A DNA stretch of 64,000 nucleotides from Clostridia bacterium (GTDB lineage Bacteria > Bacillota > Clostridia > Oscillospirales > CAG-272): positions 21,800 through 85,799 of the forward strand of contig JAFYLH010000024.1 in assembly GCA_017537175.1 (NCBI GenBank), read 5' to 3'. The position numbers and the translations under genes are program-made. Below the pieces are notes generated by a model. The model ran no database searches, was not told the DNA's origin, and was given only the letters and a program-made list of their open reading frames with translations. Shown here piece after piece: positions 1 to 7,726 of this stretch; within the stretch, counting starts at the first letter, position 1, and the number at the start of each line of letters is the position of its first letter.

Positions 1-1
1 T

Positions 2-760
2 ACACAGATAGTTCTGTGTAAGGGTGTCAATGACGGCAAAGAGCTTACAAGGTCGATGAGTGATCTTGAAAAGCTTTATCCCTATGTGCAGAGTGTGTCT
101 GTGGTTCCCTCGGGACTTACCAAGTACCGTGAGGGTCTTTATCCCCTTGAGCCCTTTTCGCCTGATGAATGCAGGGCTGTGATAGAGCAGGTAGAGGCAT
201 TCTCTGTCGGTTGCCGTCAGCAGCACGGCTGCGGAATATTCTATCTCGGGGATGAATTCTATATAAAGGCAGGCTTACCCCTGCCCTCGGGAGAAAGCTA
301 TGACGGCTATCCCCAGATAGAAAACGGTGTGGGGCTTATGACCTCCATGAAGGAGGAATTCTATGACGAGCTTGATTTCCTCGATGATTATGACACCGTA
401 AAGAAAAGAAGGCTCTCTATAGCCACAGGCGAGGCGGCGTATGAGTTTATCTCTGCCCTTGCCCGCGAGCTTGAGGAGAGACTCAGCGACACCAAAATAA
501 ATGTATATAAAATAGAAAACAAATTCTTCGGCGAGAATATTACCGTAGCGGGTCTTGTGGTAGGCTGTGACCTAAAGGAGCAGCTTTGCGGCAAGGACCT
601 AGGCGAAAAGCTCTTTATCCCCTCGGTAATGTTAAGGTACGAAAATGACCTTTTCCTTGACGGAGTATCGATAGACGAGCTCTCACAATATCTTGGTGTA
701 GAGATCGAAACAGTAAACAACTCAGGCTTTGAGTTTGTAGAAGCATTATTAAAGGAGTAA
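2..760 (+). CDS. DUF512 radical SAM/PDZ family protein, C-terminal part (cut by window edge)
   Basis: The frame is open from base 2 and already reads family sequence (TQIVLCKGVNDGKELTRS) before the first ATG at 56, so the gene starts outside the window and this is its C-terminal 252 residues. The motif VVPSGLTKYREGLYPL and the later GCGIFYLGDEFY and FFGENITVAGL segments are typical of the DUF512 domain, which in Clostridia follows a PDZ and a radical-SAM-like part. The exact biochemical role of the family is not established. The gene ends 2 bases before der, an arrangement common in Clostridia, so the two are probably cotranscribed. The identification rests on motif recall, not on a search. 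Confidence 0.85.
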   Translation, partial: TQIVLCKGVNDGKELTRSMSDLEKLYPYVQSVSVVPSGLTKYREGLYPLEPFSPDECRAVIEQVEAFSVGCRQQHGCGIFYLGDEFYIKAGLPLPSGESYDGYPQIENGVGLMTSMKEEFYDELDFLDDYDTVKKRRLSIATGEAAYEFISALARELEERLSDTKINVYKIENKFFGENITVAGLVVGCDLKEQLCGKDLGEKLFIPSVMLRYENDLFLDGVSIDELSQYLGVEIETVNNSGFEFVEALLKE

Positions 761-762
761 GT

Positions 763-2097
763 ATGGCGAAACCGATCATTGCTATAGTAGGACGCCCCAA
801 TGTGGGCAAGAGTACCCTCTTTAACAAGCTGACAGGCAAGATGATAGCTATAGTGGAGGACACCCCCGGTGTTACCCGTGACAGAATTTATCACGAGATC
901 GAGTGGAACGGCAGAGAGATGCTGCTTGTTGACACAGGCGGTATTGAGCCCAAGACCGACGATATGATGCTCAAGCATATGCGCCTTCAGGCACAGATCG
1001 CTATTGAGTCGGCTGATGTTATCATCTTTATGACCGATGTTACAACAGGTCTTACCGCAAATGACAGAGACATTTGTACAATGCTCTTAAAGAGCTGCAA
1101 GCCCCTTGTACTTGCAGTAAACAAGTGTGACCGTGTGGGAGACCTGCCCTACGAGTTCTATGAGTTCTATGAGCTTGGTGTTGAGGGTGAGCCTATTGCG
1201 CTTTCCTCTACCCACGGCTCGGGTACGGGAGATCTGCTTGACCGTGTGGTTGAGCTTTGTCCCGAATTCACCGAGGAAGAGGAATATGACGAGGATGCCA
1301 TTAAGGTTGCCTTTATCGGTAAGCCTAACGCAGGCAAGAGCTCTATAATCAACCGTTTTCTGGGTGAGGACAGACTTATCGTGTCCGATATTGCGGGTAC
1401 TACCCGTGATGCTATTGACACAGAGGTAGAAAACGAGCACGGCAAGTTTGTATTTATAGATACCGCAGGCATCAGACGAAACGCAAAGATAGACTCTAAG
1501 ATAGAGCATTACTCGGTGCTTCGCGCAAAGGCAGCTGTAGAGCGCGCCGATGTATGTGTTATAATGATAGATGCCACCCAGGGCGTTACCGAGCAGGACG
1601 AGCGCATTGCAGGTATTGCCCACGAATCCGGCAAGCCCTCTATCATTGTTATAAACAAGTGGGACCTTGTAGAAAAGGACTCAAAGACTGTTGACAAATT
1701 CACTACCGATGTTTATGAGCATCTGTCCTATATGACCTATGCTCCGGTTATCTTTGTTTCAGCTCTTACAGGTCAGAGAACAGGCAAGCTCTTTGAGTTT
1801 ATAAAGTATGTTCACGAGCAGTCGCTGCTCCGTGTAAGCACAGGTATGCTCAATGATGTTTTAAACGATGCTACCGCCCGTGTTCAGCCTCCCTCGGATA
1901 AGGGCCGACGTCTTAAGATCTATTATATGACCCAATCCTCTGTTGCTCCTCCCACCTTTGTTATCTTCTGTAATTCTGTAGAGCTGTTCCACTTCTCTTA
2001 TCAGAGATATCTGGAAAATCAGATCAGAGGTGTGTTCGGCTTTAAGGGTACACCCATCAAGATAGTAATAAGACAGAAGGGAGATCAGGGAGTATAA
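763..2097 (+). CDS. der: Ribosome biogenesis GTPase Der (EngA)
   Basis: Der is a tandem-GTPase factor needed for late 50S ribosomal subunit assembly in the cytoplasm. The 444-residue length is normal. Two G domains are visible: the first has GRPNVGKS at residues 10-17, a DTPG motif and NKCD at 120-123; the second has GKPNAGKS at 186-193, a DTAG motif and NKWD. A basic KH-like C-terminal domain follows, ending KIVIRQKGDQGV. The gene lies 2 bases after the DUF512 gene and its stop overlaps the plsY start by one base (TAATG), so translation is probably coupled. Nothing unusual was seen. Confidence 0.98.
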   Translation: MAKPIIAIVGRPNVGKSTLFNKLTGKMIAIVEDTPGVTRDRIYHEIEWNGREMLLVDTGGIEPKTDDMMLKHMRLQAQIAIESADVIIFMTDVTTGLTANDRDICTMLLKSCKPLVLAVNKCDRVGDLPYEFYEFYELGVEGEPIALSSTHGSGTGDLLDRVVELCPEFTEEEEYDEDAIKVAFIGKPNAGKSSIINRFLGEDRLIVSDIAGTTRDAIDTEVENEHGKFVFIDTAGIRRNAKIDSKIEHYSVLRAKAAVERADVCVIMIDATQGVTEQDERIAGIAHESGKPSIIVINKWDLVEKDSKTVDKFTTDVYEHLSYMTYAPVIFVSALTGQRTGKLFEFIKYVHEQSLLRVSTGMLNDVLNDATARVQPPSDKGRRLKIYYMTQSSVAPPTFVIFCNSVELFHFSYQRYLENQIRGVFGFKGTPIKIVIRQKGDQGV

Positions 2098-2861
2098 TGG
2101 AGATCACCTACGCAACCATAAGAGCCTACGGTCTTTTGGGCATGAGGTTTTTGACCAAGGTAACCGAGGGCGATCAGGAAATGTACTGCTTACCCCTTAA
2201 TTTTCTTATTATCGCGGCTATTATAGCGGCGGCTGTGTCCTACCTTTTGGGCGGTCTTAACTTTGCTATCATAATTTCAAAAATCAAGTATCGCGATGAT
2301 ATCAGAAACCACGGCAGCGGTAACGCGGGTATGACCAATATGATGCGTACCTACGGAAGAGCCGCAGGTATATTCACATTTTTAGGCGACCTTATGAAGG
2401 CTGTTGTGTCCGTGCTTCTCACTATGCTTCTTATCGGCGAAACTGCAGCTTATGTGGCAGCCATTGCCTGTATGCTGGGTCATTGCTTCCCCTGCTGGTA
2501 CGGATTTAAGGGCGGTAAAGGCGTGGCGGTATCCGCAGCGGCTATCCTCTGCCTCCAGCCCCTGGTATTTGCGATCGTACTTATTGTATTTATAATAGTT
2601 GTAGCAGCAACAAGATATATATCTCTCGGCTCAATAATGAGTGCACTTGTATATCCCCTGGTGCTTACCGCATTCTATCCTTATACAATAACTATCGAAA
2701 ATCCCTTGTATTTTGTAATAGTTACCTGCTCTATAATCACGACGCTTTTAATAATATTTATGCACCGCGAAAATATAAGCAGACTGCTTAACGGCAAGGA
2801 AAATAAGTTCTCTTTTAAGAAAAAAGGCACTCAAAACGACGAAAATATTAACAAAGATTAA
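2097..2861 (+). CDS. plsY: Glycerol-3-phosphate acyltransferase PlsY
   Basis: PlsY is the integral membrane enzyme that transfers an acyl group from acyl-phosphate to glycerol-3-phosphate, the first step of phosphatidic acid synthesis. The family motifs GSGNAGMTNMMR and GFKGGKGVA are present and there are several hydrophobic segments. At 254 residues it is longer than the usual 190-220 because of an extra 30 or so N-terminal residues and a basic C-terminal tail. The ATG at 2097 overlaps the der stop. An internal ATG at 2181, just before the first membrane helix (MYCLPLNF), is the alternative start and would give a normal-length protein. It is the last gene of the DUF512-der-plsY unit. Confidence 0.95.
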   Translation: MEITYATIRAYGLLGMRFLTKVTEGDQEMYCLPLNFLIIAAIIAAAVSYLLGGLNFAIIISKIKYRDDIRNHGSGNAGMTNMMRTYGRAAGIFTFLGDLMKAVVSVLLTMLLIGETAAYVAAIACMLGHCFPCWYGFKGGKGVAVSAAAILCLQPLVFAIVLIVFIIVVAATRYISLGSIMSALVYPLVLTAFYPYTITIENPLYFVIVTCSIITTLLIIFMHRENISRLLNGKENKFSFKKKGTQNDENINKD

Positions 2862-2877
2862 AAATGTCAAAAAACTA

Positions 2878-2906
2878 TTGCATTTTGTAATCTGTTGTGG
2901 TATAAT
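2878..2906 (+). promoter_or_regulatory. Sigma-A promoter of rpmB
   Basis: TTGCAT at 2878-2883 and a perfect TATAAT at 2901-2906 are separated by 17 bp. A Shine-Dalgarno GGAGGT lies just before the rpmB ATG. Confidence 0.8.
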
Positions 2907-2952
2907 ACTTTTCACTTGAGTAAATTTGTAAAAAACCTATGGAGGTGTAGAT

Positions 2953-3141
2953 ATGGCTAAGTGTTCAGTATGCGGCAAGGGCGTTACTTTTGGTCAGAAT
3001 GTATCCCATTCCAACCGTAAGACCAACAGAATGTGGAAGCCCAACATCAGAAAAGTTAAGGCTAACGTTAACGGCACAGTTAAGACTGTAGCAGTTTGCT
3101 CCCGTTGCCTTCGTTCCGGCAAGGTTAACAGAGCTGTTTAA
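2953..3141 (+). CDS. rpmB: 50S ribosomal protein L28
   Basis: L28 is a structural protein of the large ribosomal subunit. The 62-residue protein has the conserved core GKGVTFGQNVSHSNRKTNR and the C-terminal CSRCLRSGKV. Four cysteines in two CxxC pairs (C4, C7, C49, C52) make it the zinc-binding form. Paralogous zinc-free L28 copies exist in some species; none is visible here. It has its own promoter and a GGAGGTG ribosome-binding site, and is followed by a short hairpin and a hairpin array. Confidence 0.98.
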   Translation: MAKCSVCGKGVTFGQNVSHSNRKTNRMWKPNIRKVKANVNGTVKTVAVCSRCLRSGKVNRAV

Positions 3142-3160
3142 TTTAACATTATACAATTCT

Positions 3161-3187
3161 AACGGACAGCAATGCTGTCCGTTTTGC
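3161..3187 (+). terminator. Hairpin after rpmB
   Basis: AACGGACAGC pairs with GCTGTCCGTT around an AAT loop and is followed by only a short TTTTG tract. It probably terminates rpmB, but the weak U-tract leaves room for readthrough into the hairpin array. Confidence 0.6.
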
Positions 3188-3190
3188 CGT

Positions 3191-3305
3191 ATAATGGGCG
3201 TAGCCCATTATATCGTTTTGCCTTTGGCAAAACATATCGAGCGGTAAGGCCGCATATCGAGTTGCAAAGCAACATATCGAATTTGCCTTAAGGCAAATAT
3301 ATCGA
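3191..3305 (+). repeat. Hairpin array 1: five palindromes joined by ATATCGA-type linkers
   Basis: Five different short palindromes follow each other: 3191-3211, 3216-3232, 3241-3253, 3261-3273 and 3281-3298, with loops of 3-5 bases. The linker is almost constant: ATCG, CATATCGA, ATATCGA, ATATCGA, ATATCGA. The stems are unrelated in sequence. The array ends 11 bases before the next start codon. The same design recurs at four other places in this window. Confidence 0.85.
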
Positions 3306-3316
3306 CTTCTTAAAAT

Positions 3317-4024
3317 ATGAAAACACTGTTTATTTCATCCCAAGCACCGAATACTATCAAGTCTATGCTTTGCAGTATAGGCTTTTCTTTGGTTTTACTT
3401 CCTGCCGATCCTAACTTGCCCGAGCCTGTGTCGGCTCACGCGGATATGCTGATATTTGAAAATATAATCCAAAAGGATTATTACAAAAGAAACAAAGAGT
3501 TGTTTTTGGGATATGATCTCATCCTTGCAGAGGAAAGCTTCGGAAATGAATATCCGGGGGATGTGCTGTTAAATGCCTTTACGATAGGTGATACCCTTTT
3601 CGGACATTTGGAGAGCCTTTCAAAAGAGATAAGGAACTTATACCTAAAGCAGGTAAATCTCCGTCAGGGCTACGCAAAATGCTCCACACTCCTCTTTGGC
3701 AACAATGCCATAACCGCTGACCGGGGTATAGCCTCGGCATTGTCCGAGCACGGAGTAAATGTGTTACTTATAACCCCGGGACATATTGCCCTTCCCGGCT
3801 ATGATTACGGCTTTATTGGCGGCGCGAGTTTTGTTTATGAAGACAAGGTTATATTCTTCGGTAATATTGAGGAGCATCCCGACGGCGTCGCTATTCTTGA
3901 TTTTATCGGTCAGGCGGGATATGAGGCGGTTTATGATAAGACAGAAAAGCCGGTTGATCTTGGGGGAGCAGCTACTTTGAGTGCGGAATGCGGAATGCGG
4001 ATCCATGACACCCCGTATCTTTGA
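3317..4024 (+). CDS. DUF6873-like hypothetical protein
   Basis: This 235-residue cytoplasmic protein has no signal peptide or membrane segment. It resembles the clostridial DUF6873 family (MKTLFISSQ start, then LLPADPNLPEPVSAHADML, and later GYDYGFIGGASF); the function is unknown. No Shine-Dalgarno precedes the ATG, and the hairpin array ends 11 bases upstream, which is odd for a translated gene. The C-terminal residues SAECGMRIHDTPYL are encoded by an intergenic GCGGAAT repeat unit (3979-4000), so the original C-terminus has been replaced by repeat-derived sequence. Confidence 0.75.
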   Translation: MKTLFISSQAPNTIKSMLCSIGFSLVLLPADPNLPEPVSAHADMLIFENIIQKDYYKRNKELFLGYDLILAEESFGNEYPGDVLLNAFTIGDTLFGHLESLSKEIRNLYLKQVNLRQGYAKCSTLLFGNNAITADRGIASALSEHGVNVLLITPGHIALPGYDYGFIGGASFVYEDKVIFFGNIEEHPDGVAILDFIGQAGYEAVYDKTEKPVDLGGAATLSAECGMRIHDTPYL

Positions 4025-4280
4025 TACGGTTGGTGGAATTATGCAAGGAGTTTGCGGAACGCAAACTGTCGCAATGCGGAATTAAGGTAAATTGTGTTGC
4101 AAAAATGCAACACAATTTTTTCTAATTATAAAAGCATACCCATAATTATTATTAAACAAATATAATTCGTAAAAATCAAAGAAAATAAACTCTAAGATAC
4201 AGCTAACCAAAAATAAGATGTAGATTTTCGACCCAAAGGGAGAAAATCTACCATAACTCCGCATTCCGCATTCCGCACTC
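3979..4280. repeat. 22-bp perfect inverted repeat of GCGGAAT heptamers bounding about 260 bp
   Basis: Bases 3979-4000 (GAGTGCGGAATGCGG followed by AATGCGG) recur as an exact reverse complement at 4259-4280. A partial unit (GCAATGCGGAATTAAGG) lies near 4071-4087. The enclosed DNA holds the 3' end of the upstream gene, a terminator at 4090-4121 and a second hairpin (GTAGATTTTC at 4220-4229 with GAAAATCTAC at 4242-4251). No gene is seen in 4025-4375. Confidence 0.8.
4090..4121 (+). terminator. Rho-independent terminator
   Basis: AATTGTGTTGC pairs with GCAACACAATT and is followed by TTTTTTC. It ends transcription of the DUF6873-like gene. Confidence 0.85.
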
Positions 4281-4306
4281 CGCATTATTTATTAACCTCA
4301 TTTCTC

Positions 4307-4336
4307 TTGACAAACTATCGGTTATTGTGGTACTAT
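4307..4336 (+). promoter_or_regulatory. Promoter of the UroD-family gene
   Basis: A perfect -35 TTGACA at 4307-4312 and TACTAT at 4331-4336 have an 18-bp spacer. The alternative TATAAA a few bases on would be too far from the -35. Confidence 0.65.
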
Positions 4337-4375
4337 AAATTGATAATATATGATTTTAATTGAGGAGATAAAGCT

Positions 4376-5428
4376 ATGACCCCAAGAGAAAATTTACTTG
4401 CGGCGCTTCGCCGTCAGAACCCCGAGAGAGTTCCCTTTTACTTTGAGCTCTGCCCTTCTCTGAAGGAGGAATTCAAGGCTAAGACAGGTGCTGACAACTA
4501 CGAGGAATACTATGACTTTGATGCCCGCACCTTTACATATACCCCCACACAGCATCAGAACGACTACAGCGAGTTCTTCCCCCGTCTTAAGCCCGGCACC
4601 ACCGTTGACGAGTGGGGCGTTGCCTTTGAGCCCGGCTCTGTAGCTCACTTTACAAAATTCCTTCACGCAATGGAGGACTTTGTTGATCCCGATGAGGTTT
4701 GGGACTTCCCCATGCCCGACATCCTTGCGGACTACCGTTGGGAGGGTATGAAGGAAAGAGTTGACGAGTGCCATGCAAAGGGCTATGCAGCTGTTTTCAA
4801 TGCTATACAGATTTTTGAGCCTGCCTGGTATCTGCGCGGCCTTGACAACCTGCTCTGCGATATGATCTCTGACGAGGAAATGGCAGAGGCTTGTCTTAAG
4901 AGAATGGCTGACCATCAGGTAGAGGTTGCAAAGAGAGTTGCAGCCTGCGGCTTTGACCTTATTATGTTCGGTGACGATGTGGGAACACAGAAGGACCTTA
5001 TGATGAGCCGTGAGCAGTGGTGCAAGTGGCTCAAGCCCGATATGGGCAGAGCTATTGCGGCAGCTAAGTCTGTTAAGCCCGACATCCTTGCGTTCTATCA
5101 CTCTGACGGTGTTATCTATGATATCATTGAGGATCTTATCGAGATCGGTGTTGATGTCCTCAACCCCGTTCAGCCCGAGTGTATCGACCCTGCAAAGGTT
5201 AAGGAAATGTACGGTGACCGTCTCTCCTTCTGGGGTACTATCGGTACACAGACCACAATGCCCTTTGGCACAGCAGACGAGGTTGACGCAAAGGTTAAGG
5301 AGATCATCGAGGTTGTCGGTAAGGATGGCGGTCTCTGCATCGCTCCCACACATATGCTTGAGCCTGATGTTCCCTACGAAAACATTGATGCATTCATCAA
5401 TGCTGTAAAGAAGTACGGTAAGTATTGA
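4376..5428 (+). CDS. Uroporphyrinogen decarboxylase-family (URO-D/methyltransferase-like) protein
   Basis: The 350-residue soluble protein begins MTPRENLLAALRRQNPERVP, the usual start of the UroD-like superfamily that includes HemE and corrinoid methyltransferases such as MtaA/MtbA. The conserved LIMFGDDVGTQ, LAFYHSDG and LNPVQPECIDP segments support a TIM-barrel fold of this family. No corrinoid protein or heme gene is nearby, so methyl transfer to or from an unknown substrate is only a guess and HemE activity is unlikely. The gene appears monocistronic, with its own promoter and a following hairpin. Confidence 0.85.
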   Translation: MTPRENLLAALRRQNPERVPFYFELCPSLKEEFKAKTGADNYEEYYDFDARTFTYTPTQHQNDYSEFFPRLKPGTTVDEWGVAFEPGSVAHFTKFLHAMEDFVDPDEVWDFPMPDILADYRWEGMKERVDECHAKGYAAVFNAIQIFEPAWYLRGLDNLLCDMISDEEMAEACLKRMADHQVEVAKRVAACGFDLIMFGDDVGTQKDLMMSREQWCKWLKPDMGRAIAAAKSVKPDILAFYHSDGVIYDIIEDLIEIGVDVLNPVQPECIDPAKVKEMYGDRLSFWGTIGTQTTMPFGTADEVDAKVKEIIEVVGKDGGLCIAPTHMLEPDVPYENIDAFINAVKKYGKY

Positions 5429-5454
5429 TCGCTCAACCAAATCAATAACGCAAA

Positions 5455-5496
5455 AAGGGTGTTGCAATCTATGTTGTAACACCCTTATGTTTTAAT
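5455..5496 (+). terminator. Terminator-like hairpin after the UroD-family gene
   Basis: AAGGGTGTT pairs with AACACCCTT (5455-5486) around an AT-rich loop that can pair further. The following ATGTTTTAATTT is only moderately U-rich. Confidence 0.6.
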
Positions 5497-5519
5497 TTAA
5501 ATATACAGGAGTTTTAGTT

Positions 5520-7010
5520 ATGAAAAAGATCCTTTCGGTGATACTCATCGCCTTAATGCTATTATCCCTTTCAACAGTAAGCTTTGCTGCAGGCAACGGC
5601 AGCATCACTATCAGCAACGCTGCAGAAGATACTGAGTACGATGTCTACAAGCTGCTCGACTTCACCTCTAACGGTGATTTTACAGGTATCTACACCATCG
5701 CTCCCGGCTGGGAAGCTTTCTTCACAAGCGACGTCGCAAAGAGCTACTTTGACCTCATCGTTAACGGCGACCGGACAACTGTAGTATTCGATGCAAATGC
5801 AACGATCGACCAGACCTTTGCCAAGGCAGCAGTTGCTTATGCAGATGCTAACGGTATTGATGCAACAGCAACCCGGAGTGCAACAAACAAGACTGTTGAG
5901 TTCACAGGTCTTGATTACGGTTACTACGCAATCAACACCTCTCTTGGTATCTTATGTTCTCTTACCAACGCAAACTCCTCCTTCACCGCAATAGAAAAGA
6001 ACACAAAGCCCTACATCGACAAGTGGGTCAAGGAAGACTCCACCGACACATGGAACAAGGTAAATGACGCTGATATCGACCAGATGGTTGAATATAAGTC
6101 CGAAATTACAGTTAGTGCAGGTGCAGTTAACTATATCATGCACGACAAGATGGACGCAGGTCTTACCTTCAATAACGATGTTGTAGTTAAGCTTGATGAC
6201 AGTAACATAGTTGACCCAGCCAACTATAGCGTTGTAACACATCCTGACGATGGCGACACCTTCGATATTATCTTTGACGATAGCTTCATTTTTGGTCTTG
6301 TTCCGAATAGCAAGATCACAGTTTACTATTCTGCCACTCTTAACCGAAATGCAAATATAACCGATAACGGAAATGACGATACCGTTAAGCTTACCTACGG
6401 TGACAACAAGTGGGAATCTGCTGAGCACAAGACATCCACCTACACATGGAAGATGGACTTCTTAAAGTACTCCACTGACGGCGACAACAAGCTTCCCCTT
6501 GCAGGTGCACAGTTCCAGCTTATCTTCCTCGGCAACGCAATTAAGTTCACCGCAGTTGAGGGTGCTGCAGTTCCTACATACATGGTGGACACTCAGGGTA
6601 CAATCGACAACATCACAACCGACGAAAACGGTAAGTTTGAGCTTATCGGTCTTGACGAGGGGATCTACAGACTCCGCGAGGTTGAGGCTCCTGCAGGTTA
6701 CAACAAGCTCGCAGGCGACATCGAGATCAAGGTTACAAGTGACCGTGTTAACGAGGATCTCACAGCTACATACCAGATCAACAATGCTGATCACTCTACT
6801 ATCGAAGTAGAAAACAAGACAGGTTCTTTACTCCCTGAATCAGGTGATATAGGTACAAGCGTGTTCGTTATGGGTGGAGCTTTGATGATTATTATTATAG
6901 TTGCCCCAATTATTCTTGTAATTGCAGCTATAGTTCTTGTCATTGTTCTTGTTGTCAGAAAAAAGAAGAAGACAACACCTGATAATACAAACGAAACACA
7001 CGGAGAATAA
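5520..7010 (+). CDS. SpaA/Cna-B-type pilin-like surface protein
   Basis: The 496-residue protein has a signal peptide (about 1-23), a long extracellular region and a C-terminal sorting-like signal: LPESG, a long hydrophobic stretch, then RKKKK. Residues near 310-430 form a prealbumin-like SpaA domain, with LPLAGAQFQLI and the E-box GIYRLREVEAPAGYNKL, where a glutamate promotes intramolecular isopeptide bonds. This fits a pilin subunit or adhesin. The hydrophobic segment is unusually long (about 38 residues) for an LPxTG anchor, so a simple membrane anchor is possible. No sortase is in the window. It is followed after 2 bases by a small membrane protein gene. Confidence 0.8.
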   Translation: MKKILSVILIALMLLSLSTVSFAAGNGSITISNAAEDTEYDVYKLLDFTSNGDFTGIYTIAPGWEAFFTSDVAKSYFDLIVNGDRTTVVFDANATIDQTFAKAAVAYADANGIDATATRSATNKTVEFTGLDYGYYAINTSLGILCSLTNANSSFTAIEKNTKPYIDKWVKEDSTDTWNKVNDADIDQMVEYKSEITVSAGAVNYIMHDKMDAGLTFNNDVVVKLDDSNIVDPANYSVVTHPDDGDTFDIIFDDSFIFGLVPNSKITVYYSATLNRNANITDNGNDDTVKLTYGDNKWESAEHKTSTYTWKMDFLKYSTDGDNKLPLAGAQFQLIFLGNAIKFTAVEGAAVPTYMVDTQGTIDNITTDENGKFELIGLDEGIYRLREVEAPAGYNKLAGDIEIKVTSDRVNEDLTATYQINNADHSTIEVENKTGSLLPESGDIGTSVFVMGGALMIIIIVAPIILVIAAIVLVIVLVVRKKKKTTPDNTNETHGE

Positions 7011-7012
7011 CT

Positions 7013-7522
7013 ATGAAAAAGATACTTTTGCTCCTTTTGACCTTTACGCTTGCCCTCTACATTTCCCTTCCCCTCTTTGCAGCAACAGAAACAGGCTCGG
7101 CTGTATATGTTCCTGATGACTTAGCGGGTCTTGCCTACGCAAGTGACGAAACAGGTGAAGTTGTGGAGGATGAAACTGTTGCAGATGATGAAGCTGTTGC
7201 TGTAGAAGAAACTGCTGAAATAGAAGAAGCTGCAGACGCATCGGATGAAACAGAGGTTGCTGTTAATTATTATAATGGAACTACATCATCAATACCCACC
7301 GGTCAAGGCACGGATGCTGTCAATGAGATCATTAATGAGGCCGTTAACGAATCAATTATACAGAAAATCTTTAACTCAAGCTGGTTTATAAATATTTTAA
7401 CAATACTTACCGTAATGGTGATTATTCTGGCACCCTCGCTTATGATCGTAGCCCTTGTTGTAGTATTGATAATTGCAAAGAAAAATTTAAACAATAAGCC
7501 CGAACAAACAGAAAACGAATAA
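7013..7522 (+). CDS. Small acidic single-pass membrane protein
   Basis: I do not recognise this 169-residue protein. It has a signal peptide (about 1-23), an extracellular stretch extremely rich in Glu, Asp, Ala and Val (about residues 45-85), a short Asn/Thr/Ser-rich linker, a hydrophobic segment near 125-155 and a short polar tail. Its membrane-segment plus tail resembles the end of the preceding pilin-like protein. The two genes are 2 bases apart, so it is likely a partner, spacer or anchor protein for the pilin-like protein. Confidence 0.7.
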   Translation: MKKILLLLLTFTLALYISLPLFAATETGSAVYVPDDLAGLAYASDETGEVVEDETVADDEAVAVEETAEIEEAADASDETEVAVNYYNGTTSSIPTGQGTDAVNEIINEAVNESIIQKIFNSSWFINILTILTVMVIILAPSLMIVALVVVLIIAKKNLNNKPEQTENE

Positions 7523-7542
7523 CAAAACAAGGCTTCAACAAA

Positions 7543-7721
7543 GATAGCGATAAGGAGTTATCGCTATCTCCCAATGATATATTATCATTAAAAATAGTCC
7601 ATTGCTCAAAAGCAATGGACTATTTTTTCCTTAATATTTTCAAAGAAAATATATCATAGACGAAGTCTATATCATATACCCTTAGGTATATATCATAGAT
7701 TTGCTTGCAAATCTATATCAT
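7543..7721 (+). repeat. Hairpin array 2 with ATATCAT linkers
   Basis: After the pilin operon come GATAGCGATAA/TTATCGCTATC (7543-7568), AATGATA/TATCATT, a strong terminator (7591-7628), then ATATTTTC/GAAAATAT, ATAGAC/GTCTAT, ATACC/GGTAT and AGATTTGC/GCAAATCT, each followed by ATATCAT. The array fills the gap between the convergent genes ending at 7522 and 7727. One module recurs inverted in array 5. Confidence 0.85.
7591..7628 (+). terminator. Rho-independent terminator of the pilin operon
   Basis: AAAATAGTCCATTGCT pairs with AGCAATGGACTATTTT and runs directly into TTTTTTCC. Confidence 0.85.
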
Positions 7722-7726
7722 TTTAT

